Shown: positions 25,519 to 34,446, counted from the first letter of the stretch. The stretch: 64,000 bases of DNA from Dyadobacter sp. CECT 9275 (GCF_907164905.1 NZ_CAJRAF010000004.1:558001-622000), one strand, 5' to 3'. Numbers and translations are program-made. Notes: a model not told the origin generated them from the sequence alone.

Positions 25519-26532
25519 CTATTCTTGCATTTGAAGTAAATTATCATTCATCACACGAAGATATTTTTCTGCCGCTTCAAGGTGTCTCTGAAAACCGGCG
25601 ATATCTTCTGATTCCATGGCACTTAACGCATTTACTTTCGCCCGTATGTTTGCGCGCAGGCATTTATAATAAAGGAAGATGAGGTTATCGGCAGCCGTTT
25701 GAAAGATAGGAAAACGGTCGCAATAGACAGAAAGGAAGATTTCAGATAGCGCATCATGGCCAAAAGCTTCCAGGTCCATGCACAAGAAAGCGATATCGCT
25801 CAGCACATCAATGTGCCGGAAAGCATCATTGTATTCAATGCAGTCGAAAATGATCGGTTTGTCGCTAATAAAGATGTTGCCACTGTGCAAATCGCCGTGA
25901 ATATCCCTTACAAATCCAAGCCTTTGCCGTTCCCTGATCCTGCCCTCATATTGATGAATGAATGCGTTACTAAATGCAATCGCATGATCAATGATTTCCA
26001 GGTAGCCCGGGCTGGAGTGCTTTAAGATAAAGGGCCGTATGCCGGCGATGTCGTTGAATGTCGCAATTTGTGTCCATGGGTCAAACGACAGGTACACTAC
26101 CGGAGCGTCACGATGCATTTGCGCAATTGTCTCAGCCAATGCTATCATTTCATTACTACCTACTTTTCCTGCGGAAAGCTGGCGATCCATTCTCTTTTCG
26201 GCTGGTAGCCGCTCCATCATCACCGCATAGTCAACTGGGTTTCCGTGTCCTCCACCAATCTCATATCCATTTTCACCGTGATTGACTGGCAGTACTTTCA
26301 GATAAATGGGCGAAAATCGTTTATTCAGATTCAGTTCCTTTTCGCAGAGTGTCTTTCTTACCGATAATTCCGAAAAATCCAGAAAGGAAAGCTTAACCGG
26401 CTTTTTGATCTTGAACGCGAATGTATCAGAAAGCAGGATCCAGGATATGTGCGTTTCTTCCAATTGTGCACAAAGTGGTTTTCCGTTATAAATGCCCTTT
26501 TCGGCCAATATTTGAATCTCTCGCTCATTCAT
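25519..26532 (-). CDS. Aminoglycoside-phosphotransferase-fold kinase (COG2187-like)
   Basis: The 337-aa protein has the phosphotransferase catalytic loop HGDLHSGN (212-219) and the metal-binding IIFDCIEYN (227-235). These are the marks of the APH/ChoK fold, and the whole resembles COG2187 proteins of unknown substrate. Its ATG overlaps the stop of the P-loop kinase gene by 8 nt. In many bacteria the two domains are fused in one polypeptide (COG2187 plus COG0645). Here they are two adjacent, translationally coupled genes, implying a joint function. The substrate is unknown. Confidence 0.8.
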   Translation of the reverse strand: MNEREIQILAEKGIYNGKPLCAQLEETHISWILLSDTFAFKIKKPVKLSFLDFSELSVRKTLCEKELNLNKRFSPIYLKVLPVNHGENGYEIGGGHGNPVDYAVMMERLPAEKRMDRQLSAGKVGSNEMIALAETIAQMHRDAPVVYLSFDPWTQIATFNDIAGIRPFILKHSSPGYLEIIDHAIAFSNAFIHQYEGRIRERQRLGFVRDIHGDLHSGNIFISDKPIIFDCIEYNDAFRHIDVLSDIAFLCMDLEAFGHDALSEIFLSVYCDRFPIFQTAADNLIFLYYKCLRANIRAKVNALSAMESEDIAGFQRHLEAAEKYLRVMNDNLLQMQE

Positions 26533-27043
26533 ATTGCCGCAGGTAACTAGTTGCTAGTGTGAGCATCTCTGAGATATTGTCAGTACCAGAATGAAGTATC
26601 AGGTGTTCATTGAGGTAAGGTTCAAAGAGTCCTTTCATACTCTGATATACCCCGAGATCTGCTTCGCTTTCCGCTCTTGGCATAGCCAACCGCTCACGCA
26701 CCAGCTCCTCACTGGCTATGACCAAAATAAAAACAATCCTGCAATTATGTTTTAAGGCAATACCAGAGAACAAGTCTCGCATGGCGTGATGATAAAAAGT
26801 GGCGTCTGCTATCACCGTTTCGCCCCTGCTCAGATGCCTTTCAGTCAGCTTCGACATAGCCTGGTATATATACATTTTGTCATCCAGTGTATACTTCCCT
26901 CTGGCCTGAAGCGAAATTCTAATCTTATCGCTGTTTAAATACACCGCTTTAAGCACTTCGGCTAATCTGTGGGCAAAATAGCTCTTACCGGAGCCAGGCA
27001 GTCCTGAGACAATGATAACCAAACCAGATTTCTGTTTTCCCAT
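26525..27043 (-). CDS. P-loop kinase/AAA protein (COG0645-like)
   Basis: A 172-aa nucleoside/sugar-kinase-like P-loop protein with Walker A GLPGSGKS (14-21), a mobile-lid region LSRGETVIADATFYHHAMR (about 92-112) and a VRERLAMPRAES motif resembling the LID arginines of small-molecule kinases. It is the upstream partner of the COG2187 protein; the pair is often found as one fused protein. An 8-nt overlap couples their translation. The substrate is unknown. Confidence 0.8.
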   Translation of the reverse strand: MGKQKSGLVIIVSGLPGSGKSYFAHRLAEVLKAVYLNSDKIRISLQARGKYTLDDKMYIYQAMSKLTERHLSRGETVIADATFYHHAMRDLFSGIALKHNCRIVFILVIASEELVRERLAMPRAESEADLGVYQSMKGLFEPYLNEHLILHSGTDNISEMLTLATSYLRQYE

Positions 27044-27087
27044 ATTGAAGATTTCACAGAGTATATGTCAATCAAAATAGCATACCA

Positions 27088-28800
27088 TCATAAGCTGCTA
27101 GCTTTATTAGTCAGGACAACGAATTGACCGGGTTCCAGTTTCAGTTTAATAAAATGCTTGTTTCCCTCTTCATTCAAAAGTACATTCACGCTTCCGTGCT
27201 GCCCGTAAATAAAATTAAGTGAGCTTCCCTGCGGGTTCAGCAGAGGGTCTACCCGGATGTACTCTTCATCATACTCATCCTGAGAGCTGTTGTAAGCAAC
27301 CACAATTTCTTCGTCATAAAGGACTCTTGAGAATGCCAGCAAGCATTTTTCAAATGTGGGAAGCATGAAATTTTTGCCATCCACCGAAAGTTTGCGCATA
27401 TACATGCGTCCGAACCTGAGGGCCGCATTTTCTTTTCTGAGCCTGGCCAAAGCAGCGATCTGCTGGTAAATCCGGCAGGACTTGTTTAAGGCATTTACTT
27501 TTGGGTCCTCTAAGCTGAACATCGCTTCACGAACATTGAAATCCTTTTCACCAGAGCCGTCAAACCCTTGTTCGGTGCCATAGTAAATACAGGGCGTACC
27601 CAGTGCGCACAGCAAAAAACCAATCCCCGCAATAACTTGATTCTCAGAGGTCTCTTTACCGAATCGCCGCTTTATTACCTGCCCCAGCTGATCGTGGTTA
27701 TCGATAAAGGTTACCAGGAACTCACCAAACTCACCTCTGCCCATTGCACCTTGGCGGAGCGATTCGTAACGTTCGACGAGCTTTTGTGGTTTAGATACCC
27801 CACGAATCACATCTGCCAAAATATGGTAAAGTGGAAAATCCAGGACAGAATTGAGCCCGAAATAAATGGCCTTATCTTCTACCATCACAGAAGTTTTCGG
27901 GCCGATATACCGGTTATACATCTCTTCGGGACCGACAAACTCTCCGAAAAAGAAAAAATTACGTTTCCCTAACTTGTAGGCGTATTCCCGTACGTGTGAA
28001 CAAAACTGACTGACGGTTTCCTCTCCCATATGCTTAACTGCGTCAATCCGGAAACCGTCGATGTCTGTTTCCCTGATCCAGTAACAATGTATCTTGGTCA
28101 GAATCTGCTGCACCAGCAAAGCCTCTGGTGAAGCGTCATTTTTATAGCTCTTAAGATTGGCAAAATCGCCTTCGCGCGTTTCGGGATAGGCATCAAAGTT
28201 TCGGATTTGCCCTTTTCGCCAGTAAAGCTCCGGATTTCTCAATTCAATCGGGACAGGGAGATTCTGGGAGCGCCAAGACTCAAATGGAAATACTGCACCC
28301 TGATAATAGTAATACTTTTCATCGCCGGGATAAGTCCAGTTATCCCCAGAATGGTGCAAGACGATATCCAAAAAGACCTTGATATCATAATCATGTGCTT
28401 TTTCTACGAGCTCTTCAAGATCCTTTTTCGTTCCAAATCGCCGGTTGACTTCCAGGTAATTCTCCACGGCATATCCGTGGTAAGAAAAGGCATTATTCTG
28501 AAACACCGGGCTCAGCCATAATGCCGTACAACCCAGGTCCCGGATATAGTCCAGGTGACGGGTTATCCCGCTGAGCGTCCCGCCACAAATTCTCTGAAGC
28601 TGATCTGCATTCCCAAAACCGGTTTGTCTATTGGGTTTTTCCTCAGGCGCTCTTTCAAGATCATCATGAAAGCGGTCTATGAGAAGAAAGTAAATAAATT
28701 TCTCACGCCATTCCCGGTTACCATCAGCCCAGTAGGTTTTACCCGGCTTAGGTGACAAATCGATGTCAAAAATGGAATTGACTGTATTGTTTCCGCTCAT
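27088..28800 (-). CDS. GH13 alpha-amylase family glycoside hydrolase
   Basis: The 570-aa enzyme has the four conserved GH13 regions in order: KVFLDIVLHH (141-150), DGFRIDAVKH with nucleophile D253 (248-257), FFGEF with acid/base E287, and FIDNHD with transition-state stabiliser D370 (365-370). No signal peptide is present, so it acts in the cytoplasm, probably on maltodextrin, glycogen or trehalose-type alpha-glucans (family inference). The divergent universal stress gene shares its upstream region, where a TGAC-N4-GTCA palindrome (28878-28891) may control both. The start ATG at 28800 is the only good one. Confidence 0.9.
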   Translation of the reverse strand: MSGNNTVNSIFDIDLSPKPGKTYWADGNREWREKFIYFLLIDRFHDDLERAPEEKPNRQTGFGNADQLQRICGGTLSGITRHLDYIRDLGCTALWLSPVFQNNAFSYHGYAVENYLEVNRRFGTKKDLEELVEKAHDYDIKVFLDIVLHHSGDNWTYPGDEKYYYYQGAVFPFESWRSQNLPVPIELRNPELYWRKGQIRNFDAYPETREGDFANLKSYKNDASPEALLVQQILTKIHCYWIRETDIDGFRIDAVKHMGEETVSQFCSHVREYAYKLGKRNFFFFGEFVGPEEMYNRYIGPKTSVMVEDKAIYFGLNSVLDFPLYHILADVIRGVSKPQKLVERYESLRQGAMGRGEFGEFLVTFIDNHDQLGQVIKRRFGKETSENQVIAGIGFLLCALGTPCIYYGTEQGFDGSGEKDFNVREAMFSLEDPKVNALNKSCRIYQQIAALARLRKENAALRFGRMYMRKLSVDGKNFMLPTFEKCLLAFSRVLYDEEIVVAYNSSQDEYDEEYIRVDPLLNPQGSSLNFIYGQHGSVNVLLNEEGNKHFIKLKLEPGQFVVLTNKASSL

Positions 28801-28877
28801 ATATACCAGCTTATACTTAGAAAGGCAAAGCTATCGGTCAACAGAGTATATGCGACTGACCACGCTTCTGAAACGAT

Positions 28878-28891
28878 ATGACGTTCGTCAT
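28878..28891. promoter_or_regulatory. Perfect palindrome ATGAC-GTTC-GTCAT, candidate operator between amylase and UspA genes
   Basis: ATGAC (28878-28882) and GTCAT (28887-28891) flank a 4-bp centre. The same TGAC-N4-GTCA core occurs at 30802-30821. The site lies 87 bp before the UspA ATG and 78 bp before the amylase start. TGAC-N4-GTCA is a Crp/Fnr-family-like operator shape (as for HcpR). The regulator is unknown. Confidence 0.5.
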
Positions 28892-28964
28892 TCTTATGCG
28901 GACCCGCCGCGACGAACTTTGTAATACATTGAATCAGAGCTTTCCATTAAAACCAATATATCCT

Positions 28965-29831
28965 ATGAAAACGATTTTAGTACCAATTGACTTTTCTCAA
29001 AACGCCGACAAGGCACTAGAGGCAGCCAAGCAAATCGCAGCCAAGACCGGTGCGAAGCTCCTGATCATGTACGCCTACCAGCCTTATGTAGGAGATTTTA
29101 TGATCCCTGAATCCATCGTTACTGCGCCGATCTATCAGCAGTTGGAAGACGATTACCGTGCAAATTTAAAAGAACGAGTGTCCCGGGCTCAACGGGAAGG
29201 CTATCGGGCGGATGGCATATGGGAAATCGGCAGCGTAGAAACGGCTGTACTCAAACAAGCAAAAGAAACCTCCGCCGATCTGATCGTAGTCGGAAGAACT
29301 GGTCATGCAGCGTTTCTCGACAGATTGATAGGAAGCGCTGCTACCGGTATTGCACTGCATGCACATTGCCCGGTTCTCATTATACCGCCAAGCAATGAGG
29401 TGATTCAGTTCGATCAGTTTGTTTATGCTACTCAACTTGAATTTGATGAGAGAGATATATTGCTCGATGTCATCGCTCTGACTAAACAGCTAAAAAGTAA
29501 GCTCCGACTCGTAAAGGTCAATTCCGATGAGCAGCTCAACATCCAGCCAGACGGGCAGTATATTGATGAAATCGAGCGTGAACTTGGTATTGGTCGTGGT
29601 GAGATTACGATACTAAATAGCGACTATGTCATGGACCGGCTGGAAAATTATTGCGATCAGGTCAAGGCAGATTTACTGATCGTATCCAACCAGCGCAGAG
29701 GCTTTCTTGAAAAGCTCCTCAACCCTTCGATGACAAAGAAATTAACGGTGGATACCCGGGTTCCTCTGCTGGTTTACCACAAAGAGAGGGTTGAAATCGA
29801 GCTCAAAGCCCCGATGGTGATCCTGGGTTGA
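28965..29831 (+). CDS. Universal stress protein, tandem UspA domains
   Basis: The 288-aa protein begins with the UspA signature MKTILVPIDFSQNADKALE. Its first domain (about 1-142) carries VVGRTGHAAFLDRLIGSAATGIALHAHCPVLIIP, the nucleotide-binding glycine pattern G-2x-G-9x-G(S/T), so it is probably ATP-binding. A second, more diverged Usp domain (about 150-280) ends in VSNQRRGFLEKLLNPSMTKKLTVDTRVPLLVY and has lost most of the glycine motif. I chose the ATG at 28965; an in-frame ATG at 28878 lies inside the palindrome described separately. Its neighbours (alcohol dehydrogenase, YtxH, Mg2+ pump) suggest a stress or oxygen-limitation cluster. Confidence 0.9.
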   Translation: MKTILVPIDFSQNADKALEAAKQIAAKTGAKLLIMYAYQPYVGDFMIPESIVTAPIYQQLEDDYRANLKERVSRAQREGYRADGIWEIGSVETAVLKQAKETSADLIVVGRTGHAAFLDRLIGSAATGIALHAHCPVLIIPPSNEVIQFDQFVYATQLEFDERDILLDVIALTKQLKSKLRLVKVNSDEQLNIQPDGQYIDEIERELGIGRGEITILNSDYVMDRLENYCDQVKADLLIVSNQRRGFLEKLLNPSMTKKLTVDTRVPLLVYHKERVEIELKAPMVILG

Positions 29832-29971
29832 CCGTCTAGCTTAACCACACCCATACCGGATAAGAGTCAGTGGAGTAGCTGATTAGTGTCATTCCCTCAC
29901 AACCATAAACAAGATAGTTTTGAAATAAGGCAAGTGCTAAGGCCGATATTAAACTTAGACAATTTTTTAAA

Positions 29972-30051
29972 ATGAAAACGGATCTTGAAATTCACAGAAA
30001 TGTAATGGATCAATTACGTTGGTAGCCAATTCTGGACGCTGCCGTAAATTG
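29972..30051 (+). pseudogene. Remnant of a BON-domain protein start
   Basis: Seventeen codons read MKTDLEIHRNVMDQLRW, followed by a TAG (30023-30025) and PILDAAVN in the same frame. This matches the start of Bacteroidota BON-domain proteins (MKTDLxIQxDVMDELxWEPxLNAAxIGV, from memory). The sequence diverges after about 30050. It is too short to be functional and is best read as a decayed gene lying just upstream of the YtxH gene. Confidence 0.5.
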
Positions 30052-30103
30052 GCATATAATTAACCTTGAACTCAGTTCCACGTATAGATTAACTAATCAT
30101 ATT

Positions 30104-30400
30104 ATGAAAAAGACAAGTGTGCTGCTCAGTGTTTTGGTTGCCGCAGGAGCGGGGCTGATTGTTGGTGTATTGCTGGCTCCCAACAGCGGAGCCAGAACCC
30201 GAAGGAAAATTTTGCATTTGGGTGAGGACATCTTCGAAGATCTTCAGCAAACCGTCGAAGATTCGTTTGAAGATTTTAAACGTGAAACGCAAGATAAGTT
30301 CGATGAATTTAGAAATAAGCTGGTGTGCAATCCGGAACTGCATTTGATCCAGAAGGGTTCCAAGGATCAAACCTCAAAAGCGAACTACCCAGAATCATGA
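30104..30400 (+). CDS. YtxH domain-containing membrane protein
   Basis: The 98-aa protein has an N-terminal helix VLVAAGAGLIVGVLLAPNSGARTRRKI that is the standard YtxH domain (hydrophobic helix, then APxSGxxTRxxI), followed by an acidic/basic amphipathic coiled-coil. YtxH proteins are stress-induced, membrane-attached proteins of unclear role. Start ATG at 30104. A BON remnant precedes it. Confidence 0.85.
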   Translation: MKKTSVLLSVLVAAGAGLIVGVLLAPNSGARTRRKILHLGEDIFEDLQQTVEDSFEDFKRETQDKFDEFRNKLVCNPELHLIQKGSKDQTSKANYPES

Positions 30401-30908
30401 GATGAGAGTGTTATGAGCAAAGCAGGTTTCCGGAACTCGACTCTCGTGAGTCCTGCCTGATAACCTGGCTCTTAAAATAATTTCATCTTGATTTGTTTCG
30501 ATCTAAGCAGCTATCGCTTCAAAATGATGACTTCCCTGGAACAATTTATGGATGCGCTTTCTGCCCAATATGATCCTTCAAACCCAGGATAAAGGACAGG
30601 AAACACCAGTGGCTGAACCTGGCTTATACTTCCGTGCGGAAAAGAGTAGTTCAGGCCGTTACGGCACAGCAACGCAAACTGTAATTCGTAACTTATCGGA
30701 TTTTAAAGAAGAGTACCTTACCGAATATCAAAGGGAGTTTAATAACTGTCTTTGAACATGAGAAGTTAATGAGTATTCGGAATTAGCCCTCGTGGTACCC
30801 CAAACTGACAAAAGTCAGTTTCCTGAATGACTGTCCTCCTGACAATAAGAGTATTAAGAACTGAAATTTACCACCTCAAAGTAAGTCGGATTCTAAATTC
30901 CTGTTGCG
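30401..30908. other. Intergenic region, no confident gene
   Basis: About 508 bp between the YtxH gene and adhP. Two short frames exist (a 22-aa peptide MMTSLEQFMDALSAQY... at about 30523 and a 67-aa frame at 30552-30755), but neither matches a family I know and they overlap in different frames, which points to decayed DNA. The 20-bp palindrome at 30802-30821 is the only clear signal. Confidence 0.5.
30802..30821. promoter_or_regulatory. 20-bp perfect palindrome, candidate operator upstream of adhP
   Basis: AAACTGAC (30802-30809) and GTCAGTTT (30814-30821) are exact reverse complements around AAAA. The core TGAC-N4-GTCA equals that in the amylase/UspA region. It lies about 88 bp before the adhP ATG, suitable for Crp/Fnr-type activation or repression. 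Confidence 0.6.
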
Positions 30909-31943
30909 ATGCTCCCAAAAACCATGAAAGCCGCGGTTGTCCGTGAGTTCGGAAAACCCCTGCAAATTGAAGAAATGCCGGTTAAAACACCCGGTAATTA
31001 CCAAATCCTTGTGAAAGTCGTTGCCAGTGGCGTTTGTCATACCGACCTGCACGCAGCGGATGGCGATTGGCCTGTCAAACCTAAGCTTCCTTTGATCCCG
31101 GGACATGAAGGCATAGGTTACGTGGCCGCAGTGGGCGCGGAAGTTACCAATGTAAAAGAAGGTGATATCGTCGGCGTTCCTTGGTTATATAGTGCATGCG
31201 GGTGCTGCGACTATTGCACCACAGGCTGGGAAACCCTGTGCGAGACCCAGCAAAACGGGGGGTATAGTGTTGACGGCGGTTATGCTGAATACGTATTGGC
31301 CGATGCCCGGTATGTCGCGCAATTACCCGCCGGAACAGACATGATCGCGATGGCGCCAATTCTCTGTGCAGGTGTGACTGTATACAAAGGAATTAAAGAA
31401 ACCGAAACAAAAGCAGGGGAATGGATTGCAATCTCCGGTATTGGAGGTCTTGGACACCTTGCGGTACAATACGCCAAAGCCATGGGCATGCACGTAGCCG
31501 CCATTGATATTGCGGATGATAAACTGGACCTGGCAAAAAGTCTTGGAGCTGATTTGACTGTCAATGCATTAGAAAATGAACCGGGCGAGTACTTAAAGAA
31601 AGAAACCGGCGGGATGCATGGTGTATTGGTTACGGCAGTATCCCCCATCGCATTCAAACAAGGAATTTCTGTGATGAGAAGAAAAGGAACTCTTGCATTG
31701 AACGGCTTGCCCCCGGGTGGATTTGACCTGCCCATTTTCGAAACAGTACTTAACCGCTTTACTATTCGCGGTTCCATTGTGGGTACAAGAAAGGATATGC
31801 ATGAAGCGATAGACTTCGCTCTGGATGGTAAAGTAAAAGCCACCGTATCTACAGCCCGTTTGGAAGATATTAATGATGTTTTTGCTGATATGAAGACAGG
31901 TGAAATTCAGGGACGCGTTGTGATGAAAATTGCCGATGCCTGA
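30909..31943 (+). CDS. adhP: Zinc-dependent alcohol dehydrogenase
   Basis: This NAD(H)-dependent alcohol/aldehyde oxidoreductase of the medium-chain family has 344 aa. The catalytic zinc ligands are visible in GVCHTDLHA and PGHEGIGYV, and the structural zinc cysteines in ACGCCDYCTTGWETLC. The NAD-binding Rossmann motif ISGIGGLGHLAVQYAKAMG follows in the second half. These match AdhP-type ethanol-active dehydrogenases. An alternative ATG at 30924 (MKAAVV) is equally possible. Upstream lies the 20-bp palindrome. The stop codon overlaps the start of a small decayed frame. Confidence 0.9.
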   Translation: MLPKTMKAAVVREFGKPLQIEEMPVKTPGNYQILVKVVASGVCHTDLHAADGDWPVKPKLPLIPGHEGIGYVAAVGAEVTNVKEGDIVGVPWLYSACGCCDYCTTGWETLCETQQNGGYSVDGGYAEYVLADARYVAQLPAGTDMIAMAPILCAGVTVYKGIKETETKAGEWIAISGIGGLGHLAVQYAKAMGMHVAAIDIADDKLDLAKSLGADLTVNALENEPGEYLKKETGGMHGVLVTAVSPIAFKQGISVMRRKGTLALNGLPPGGFDLPIFETVLNRFTIRGSIVGTRKDMHEAIDFALDGKVKATVSTARLEDINDVFADMKTGEIQGRVVMKIADA

Positions 31944-32195
31944 TCTATTCAAGGCAGTAAGCCTCTCCTACCGCAATGCTCCAACGCCCGTCAGGAGGCT
32001 ATTCACGCTAAATAACACGGAAGCCCAACAGCTAATGCTCCTGATGAAGGAGTATTTCTGACGGCATTGCGGTATGGCGTTTGGTCTGCGTCCTACGCTG
32101 CAGCCGAACTGCTTAGAAACTTGATGCACAACCCGAAAATACTGGACGTTGGTCTATACCGATGTGGTCAGGAACTTGCCGCCAACGTCCGGTAG
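31936..32195 (+). pseudogene. Frameshifted small gene of unknown function
   Basis: A 41-codon frame (ATG 31936, overlapping the adhP stop; contains SYRNAPTPVRRLFTLNNTEA and LMLLMKEYF) ends at TGA 32059. In the next frame the sequence continues sensibly from FLTALRYGVWSASYAAAELLRNLMHNPKILDV to a stop at 32193. The joined product would be about 85 residues, mostly helical. I do not recognise it. Its plausible helical composition and the position in a run of gene remnants suggest a frameshifted gene. Confidence 0.3.
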
Positions 32196-32378
32196 CATAG
32201 TTAACCGAACAAAAAGCAAGGGGAAGACTCGGATCAAAAAATAGCCATAGGACGGCGGATTTTAAGACTGAGTCAAAGAGTTCAGTGCGTATATAGGGAC
32301 AGGTAGAAATTTTAGCTAGCCCGTTTCATGATTTGTCCAAACTCGAAATGACAGCTAACAACATTCCATCCGTGTATA

Positions 32379-32948
32379 TTAATGTACCTTGATGGTCATC
32401 TTTATATTTTCTCTCTTTGCTGACATTGGAAAGTCCTTGAAAATCTTGGCAATAGCAGATTTGATTACCACATCGATATCACTACCTTCATAGATAACAA
32501 CTTCCAAGGCGCCTACCGCCCACCCACGCCACAGCAAGTGCCCGTTGGACGAATCTAAAACATCGATTGCCAGGGTAGCCTCCCGATAGTTAAAGATGTC
32601 GGGTCGAGGTCGCATATAATGCCCCCAATACATATATCCGTAAGGATCGGGCAAGAATACAGATCGATCTTCAACAGTGATTGTGTAATCCAGTCTAAGC
32701 TCAGCGCTGCTGTCAGTCAGCACATAACCCCGGACTGCCAACAAGTCATTTACCGCTGCTTTGATTCTTTTCTCGTTAATCTCATTGTAGTAAAAAGGGT
32801 ACCGCTCACCGTCTGTCTGCACAGGCTTTGACCATTGATAGGTTTGAAACTGTGCTACATTGATGTTTTTGTCATAAGCAGAGTAGGTCTGGATTTCAGG
32901 GCTACATGCAGTTGCAAGGATTACCAAAAGATACACAAGTCGATCCAT
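32379..32948 (-). CDS. DUF4136 lipoprotein
   Basis: The 189-aa protein has a short signal with lipobox LATAC (Cys15), then the DUF4136 pattern: YDKNINVAQFQTYQWSKP, EINEKRIKAAVNDLLAVRGYVLTDS, LRLDYTITVEDRS, ATLAIDVLDSSNGHLLWRGWAVG and a C-terminal IKSAIAKIFKDFP. DUF4136 proteins are periplasmic or outer-membrane lipoproteins of unknown role. Convergent with adhP and the preceding remnants; no operon partner. Confidence 0.85.
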   Translation of the reverse strand: MDRLVYLLVILATACSPEIQTYSAYDKNINVAQFQTYQWSKPVQTDGERYPFYYNEINEKRIKAAVNDLLAVRGYVLTDSSAELRLDYTITVEDRSVFLPDPYGYMYWGHYMRPRPDIFNYREATLAIDVLDSSNGHLLWRGWAVGALEVVIYEGSDIDVVIKSAIAKIFKDFPMSAKRENIKMTIKVH

Positions 32949-33206
32949 ATCCTTCTAAATCAGATAATTGATTCACAAAATTAGCTTCAATACAGCGAAT
33001 GGATAATGACATTAAACTGCCCTCAGCCTGATCACAATCATGATTTATAAAAAGGTGGAACACTTTAATCTGAAACCGGTTTTCTGAGAAATATCATGTA
33101 TGCCCACTACCAAGATCATGAGACATTATCGGGAACAGCTATAATATTGTTCTGCTGATAATCAGGATCAAATTCAATTTCTATCCAACATTTACCATTC
33201 TGCGAT

Positions 33207-33452
33207 ATGACTTACCAACCCAATTCCCAACAGGTAACTTTCGTTTTGCCCATGTATTTTACGAAAGCAGAAATTGTATTCTCCAAATCTTCTACAAGCC
33301 TTGAAAATATCTCTTTCAAAGTCAATCCAAGCAACAAACCAGTATATGCCATTTCGACCAAGATTTTAGAAAAAGGTCAATGGCTGGCACAACTGATCTG
33401 GTCGCAAGGTAAATCTCAATATTGCAGCGAGCAGGTAATTGACATTAATTGA
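33207..33452 (+). CDS. Orphan FixH-like domain protein
   Basis: An 81-aa protein without signal peptide or membrane helix. The arrangement AEIVFSKSSTSLENISFKVNPSN, then EKGQWLAQLIWSQGKSQYCSEQVIDI resembles the soluble C-terminal domain of FixH (CcoH), the cytochrome cbb3 oxidase assembly factor: G-x-W-x-x-x-L-x-W...Y..E....I. Normal FixH is 140-160 aa with a membrane anchor and sits in a ccoNOP-GHIS cluster. No other cco gene is nearby, so this is either a truncated copy or an unrelated Ig-like small protein. Confidence 0.4.
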   Translation: MTYQPNSQQVTFVLPMYFTKAEIVFSKSSTSLENISFKVNPSNKPVYAISTKILEKGQWLAQLIWSQGKSQYCSEQVIDIN

Positions 33453-33464
33453 TATTCAGGGCTG

Positions 33465-33932
33465 CTATTTCTCGTGATCTGCATATTTGAGTATAATGGC
33501 CAGTTGACCGCCGTGGTGTGCAGTATGGGATATGATCCGGCCGAGCGATTCCGCTTTTGTTTTCACTCCAAACTCTTTGGTCACAATCTCAGTATCCCAA
33601 TCCTGATCACTTTGCAGACCAATAGCGATTTCCAATGCTTCGGCCGAATGAGACACATATTCAAGCAAGCTGGAAAGATCCGTCCATTCTCCTGTATCAT
33701 GCTGTGCAATCAATGTTTTTGCACTCACAGAGAGCTTGCTGCCAAAAACATTCTTTGCAAATAACAATTCTACGTCTCCCACATGCCGGATCAGAAAGCC
33801 AACACTATTTTGCGTCAGAGGCAATTTCCGGAGCAGGTCCTGGGGTTGAAGGCTTTTTAATTGGTTGGAGAAACGTGTTCTCGCTTCTTTCCAAAGGGAA
33901 AGCAAGGTCTGTGTTTTCGTTTGAAGTTCCAT
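33465..33932 (-). CDS. DinB-like putative metal-dependent protein
   Basis: The 155-aa protein has the four-helix-bundle pattern of the DinB/YfiT family: helix with LSLWKEARTRFSNQL, LPLTQNSVGFLIRHVGDVELLFAKNVFG and the final SLGRIISHTAHHGGQLAII, where the His residues (RHVGD, SHTAHHGGQ) are the usual three metal ligands. Family members bind Ni, Zn or Fe, and some act in bacillithiol transfer. I chose the ATG at 33932 because the extra 36 upstream codons have no family match. Confidence 0.75.
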   Translation of the reverse strand: MELQTKTQTLLSLWKEARTRFSNQLKSLQPQDLLRKLPLTQNSVGFLIRHVGDVELLFAKNVFGSKLSVSAKTLIAQHDTGEWTDLSSLLEYVSHSAEALEIAIGLQSDQDWDTEIVTKEFGVKTKAESLGRIISHTAHHGGQLAIILKYADHEK

Positions 33933-34180
33933 TTTTAGATTTAGTTGTTCAGGCAAATCAACTACATCTGACCATACCAGGGTATGAGCCGGATCATTTG
34001 AAAAGATGACATAAATATTGCTTAAGCACATTAATATCAAGCGCTACATCAAAGTATTATCATTTCGGCTCCTGACCTGAGTCATCTTCCTGACCAGCTC
34101 TACCATCTAATTTTATTAGATCGCTGCAATCAATTATTTGGTGGCACAAACTCTAAAAATCAGTTAATGAAAACGATTTA

Positions 34181-34405
34181 TACTGGCAGCATTTCAGTAA
34201 CGATGGATATATAGTTACGAATTATCATGTCAAAAACACCGCGGAAAGTATTAAAACTATTCTTGCTGACAGACGCAGTTATGCTGCCAGTGCAGTCGGC
34301 GCCGATAAAGCAACCGATCTTACACTACTTAAGTTGAGGCTCAAAACCTCCCTTCATTGCGTTTGGAAATTCTCCATAACTTCCAAACATATCACCGAAT
34401 GTTAA
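34181..34405 (+). pseudogene. Remnant of an HtrA/DegP-type serine protease
   Basis: An open frame without start codon reads FSNDGYIVTNYHVKNTAES, ILADRRSYAASAVGADKATDLTLLKL. This is the HtrA catalytic-domain pattern around the histidine (TNxHV) and aspartate (xTDLALLKI) of the triad. The serine region and PDZ domains are absent, and the surroundings carry stops. It sits directly before the promoter of the gntR gene. Confidence 0.6.
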
Positions 34406-34446
34406 AAAAATATTCCCAATGAAATCGGAAAATATAAATCAAGTTT

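Noticed and set aside
30552..30755. 67-codon frame upstream of adhP
   Set aside because: Not recognisable, overlaps another short frame and sits in an otherwise decayed region.
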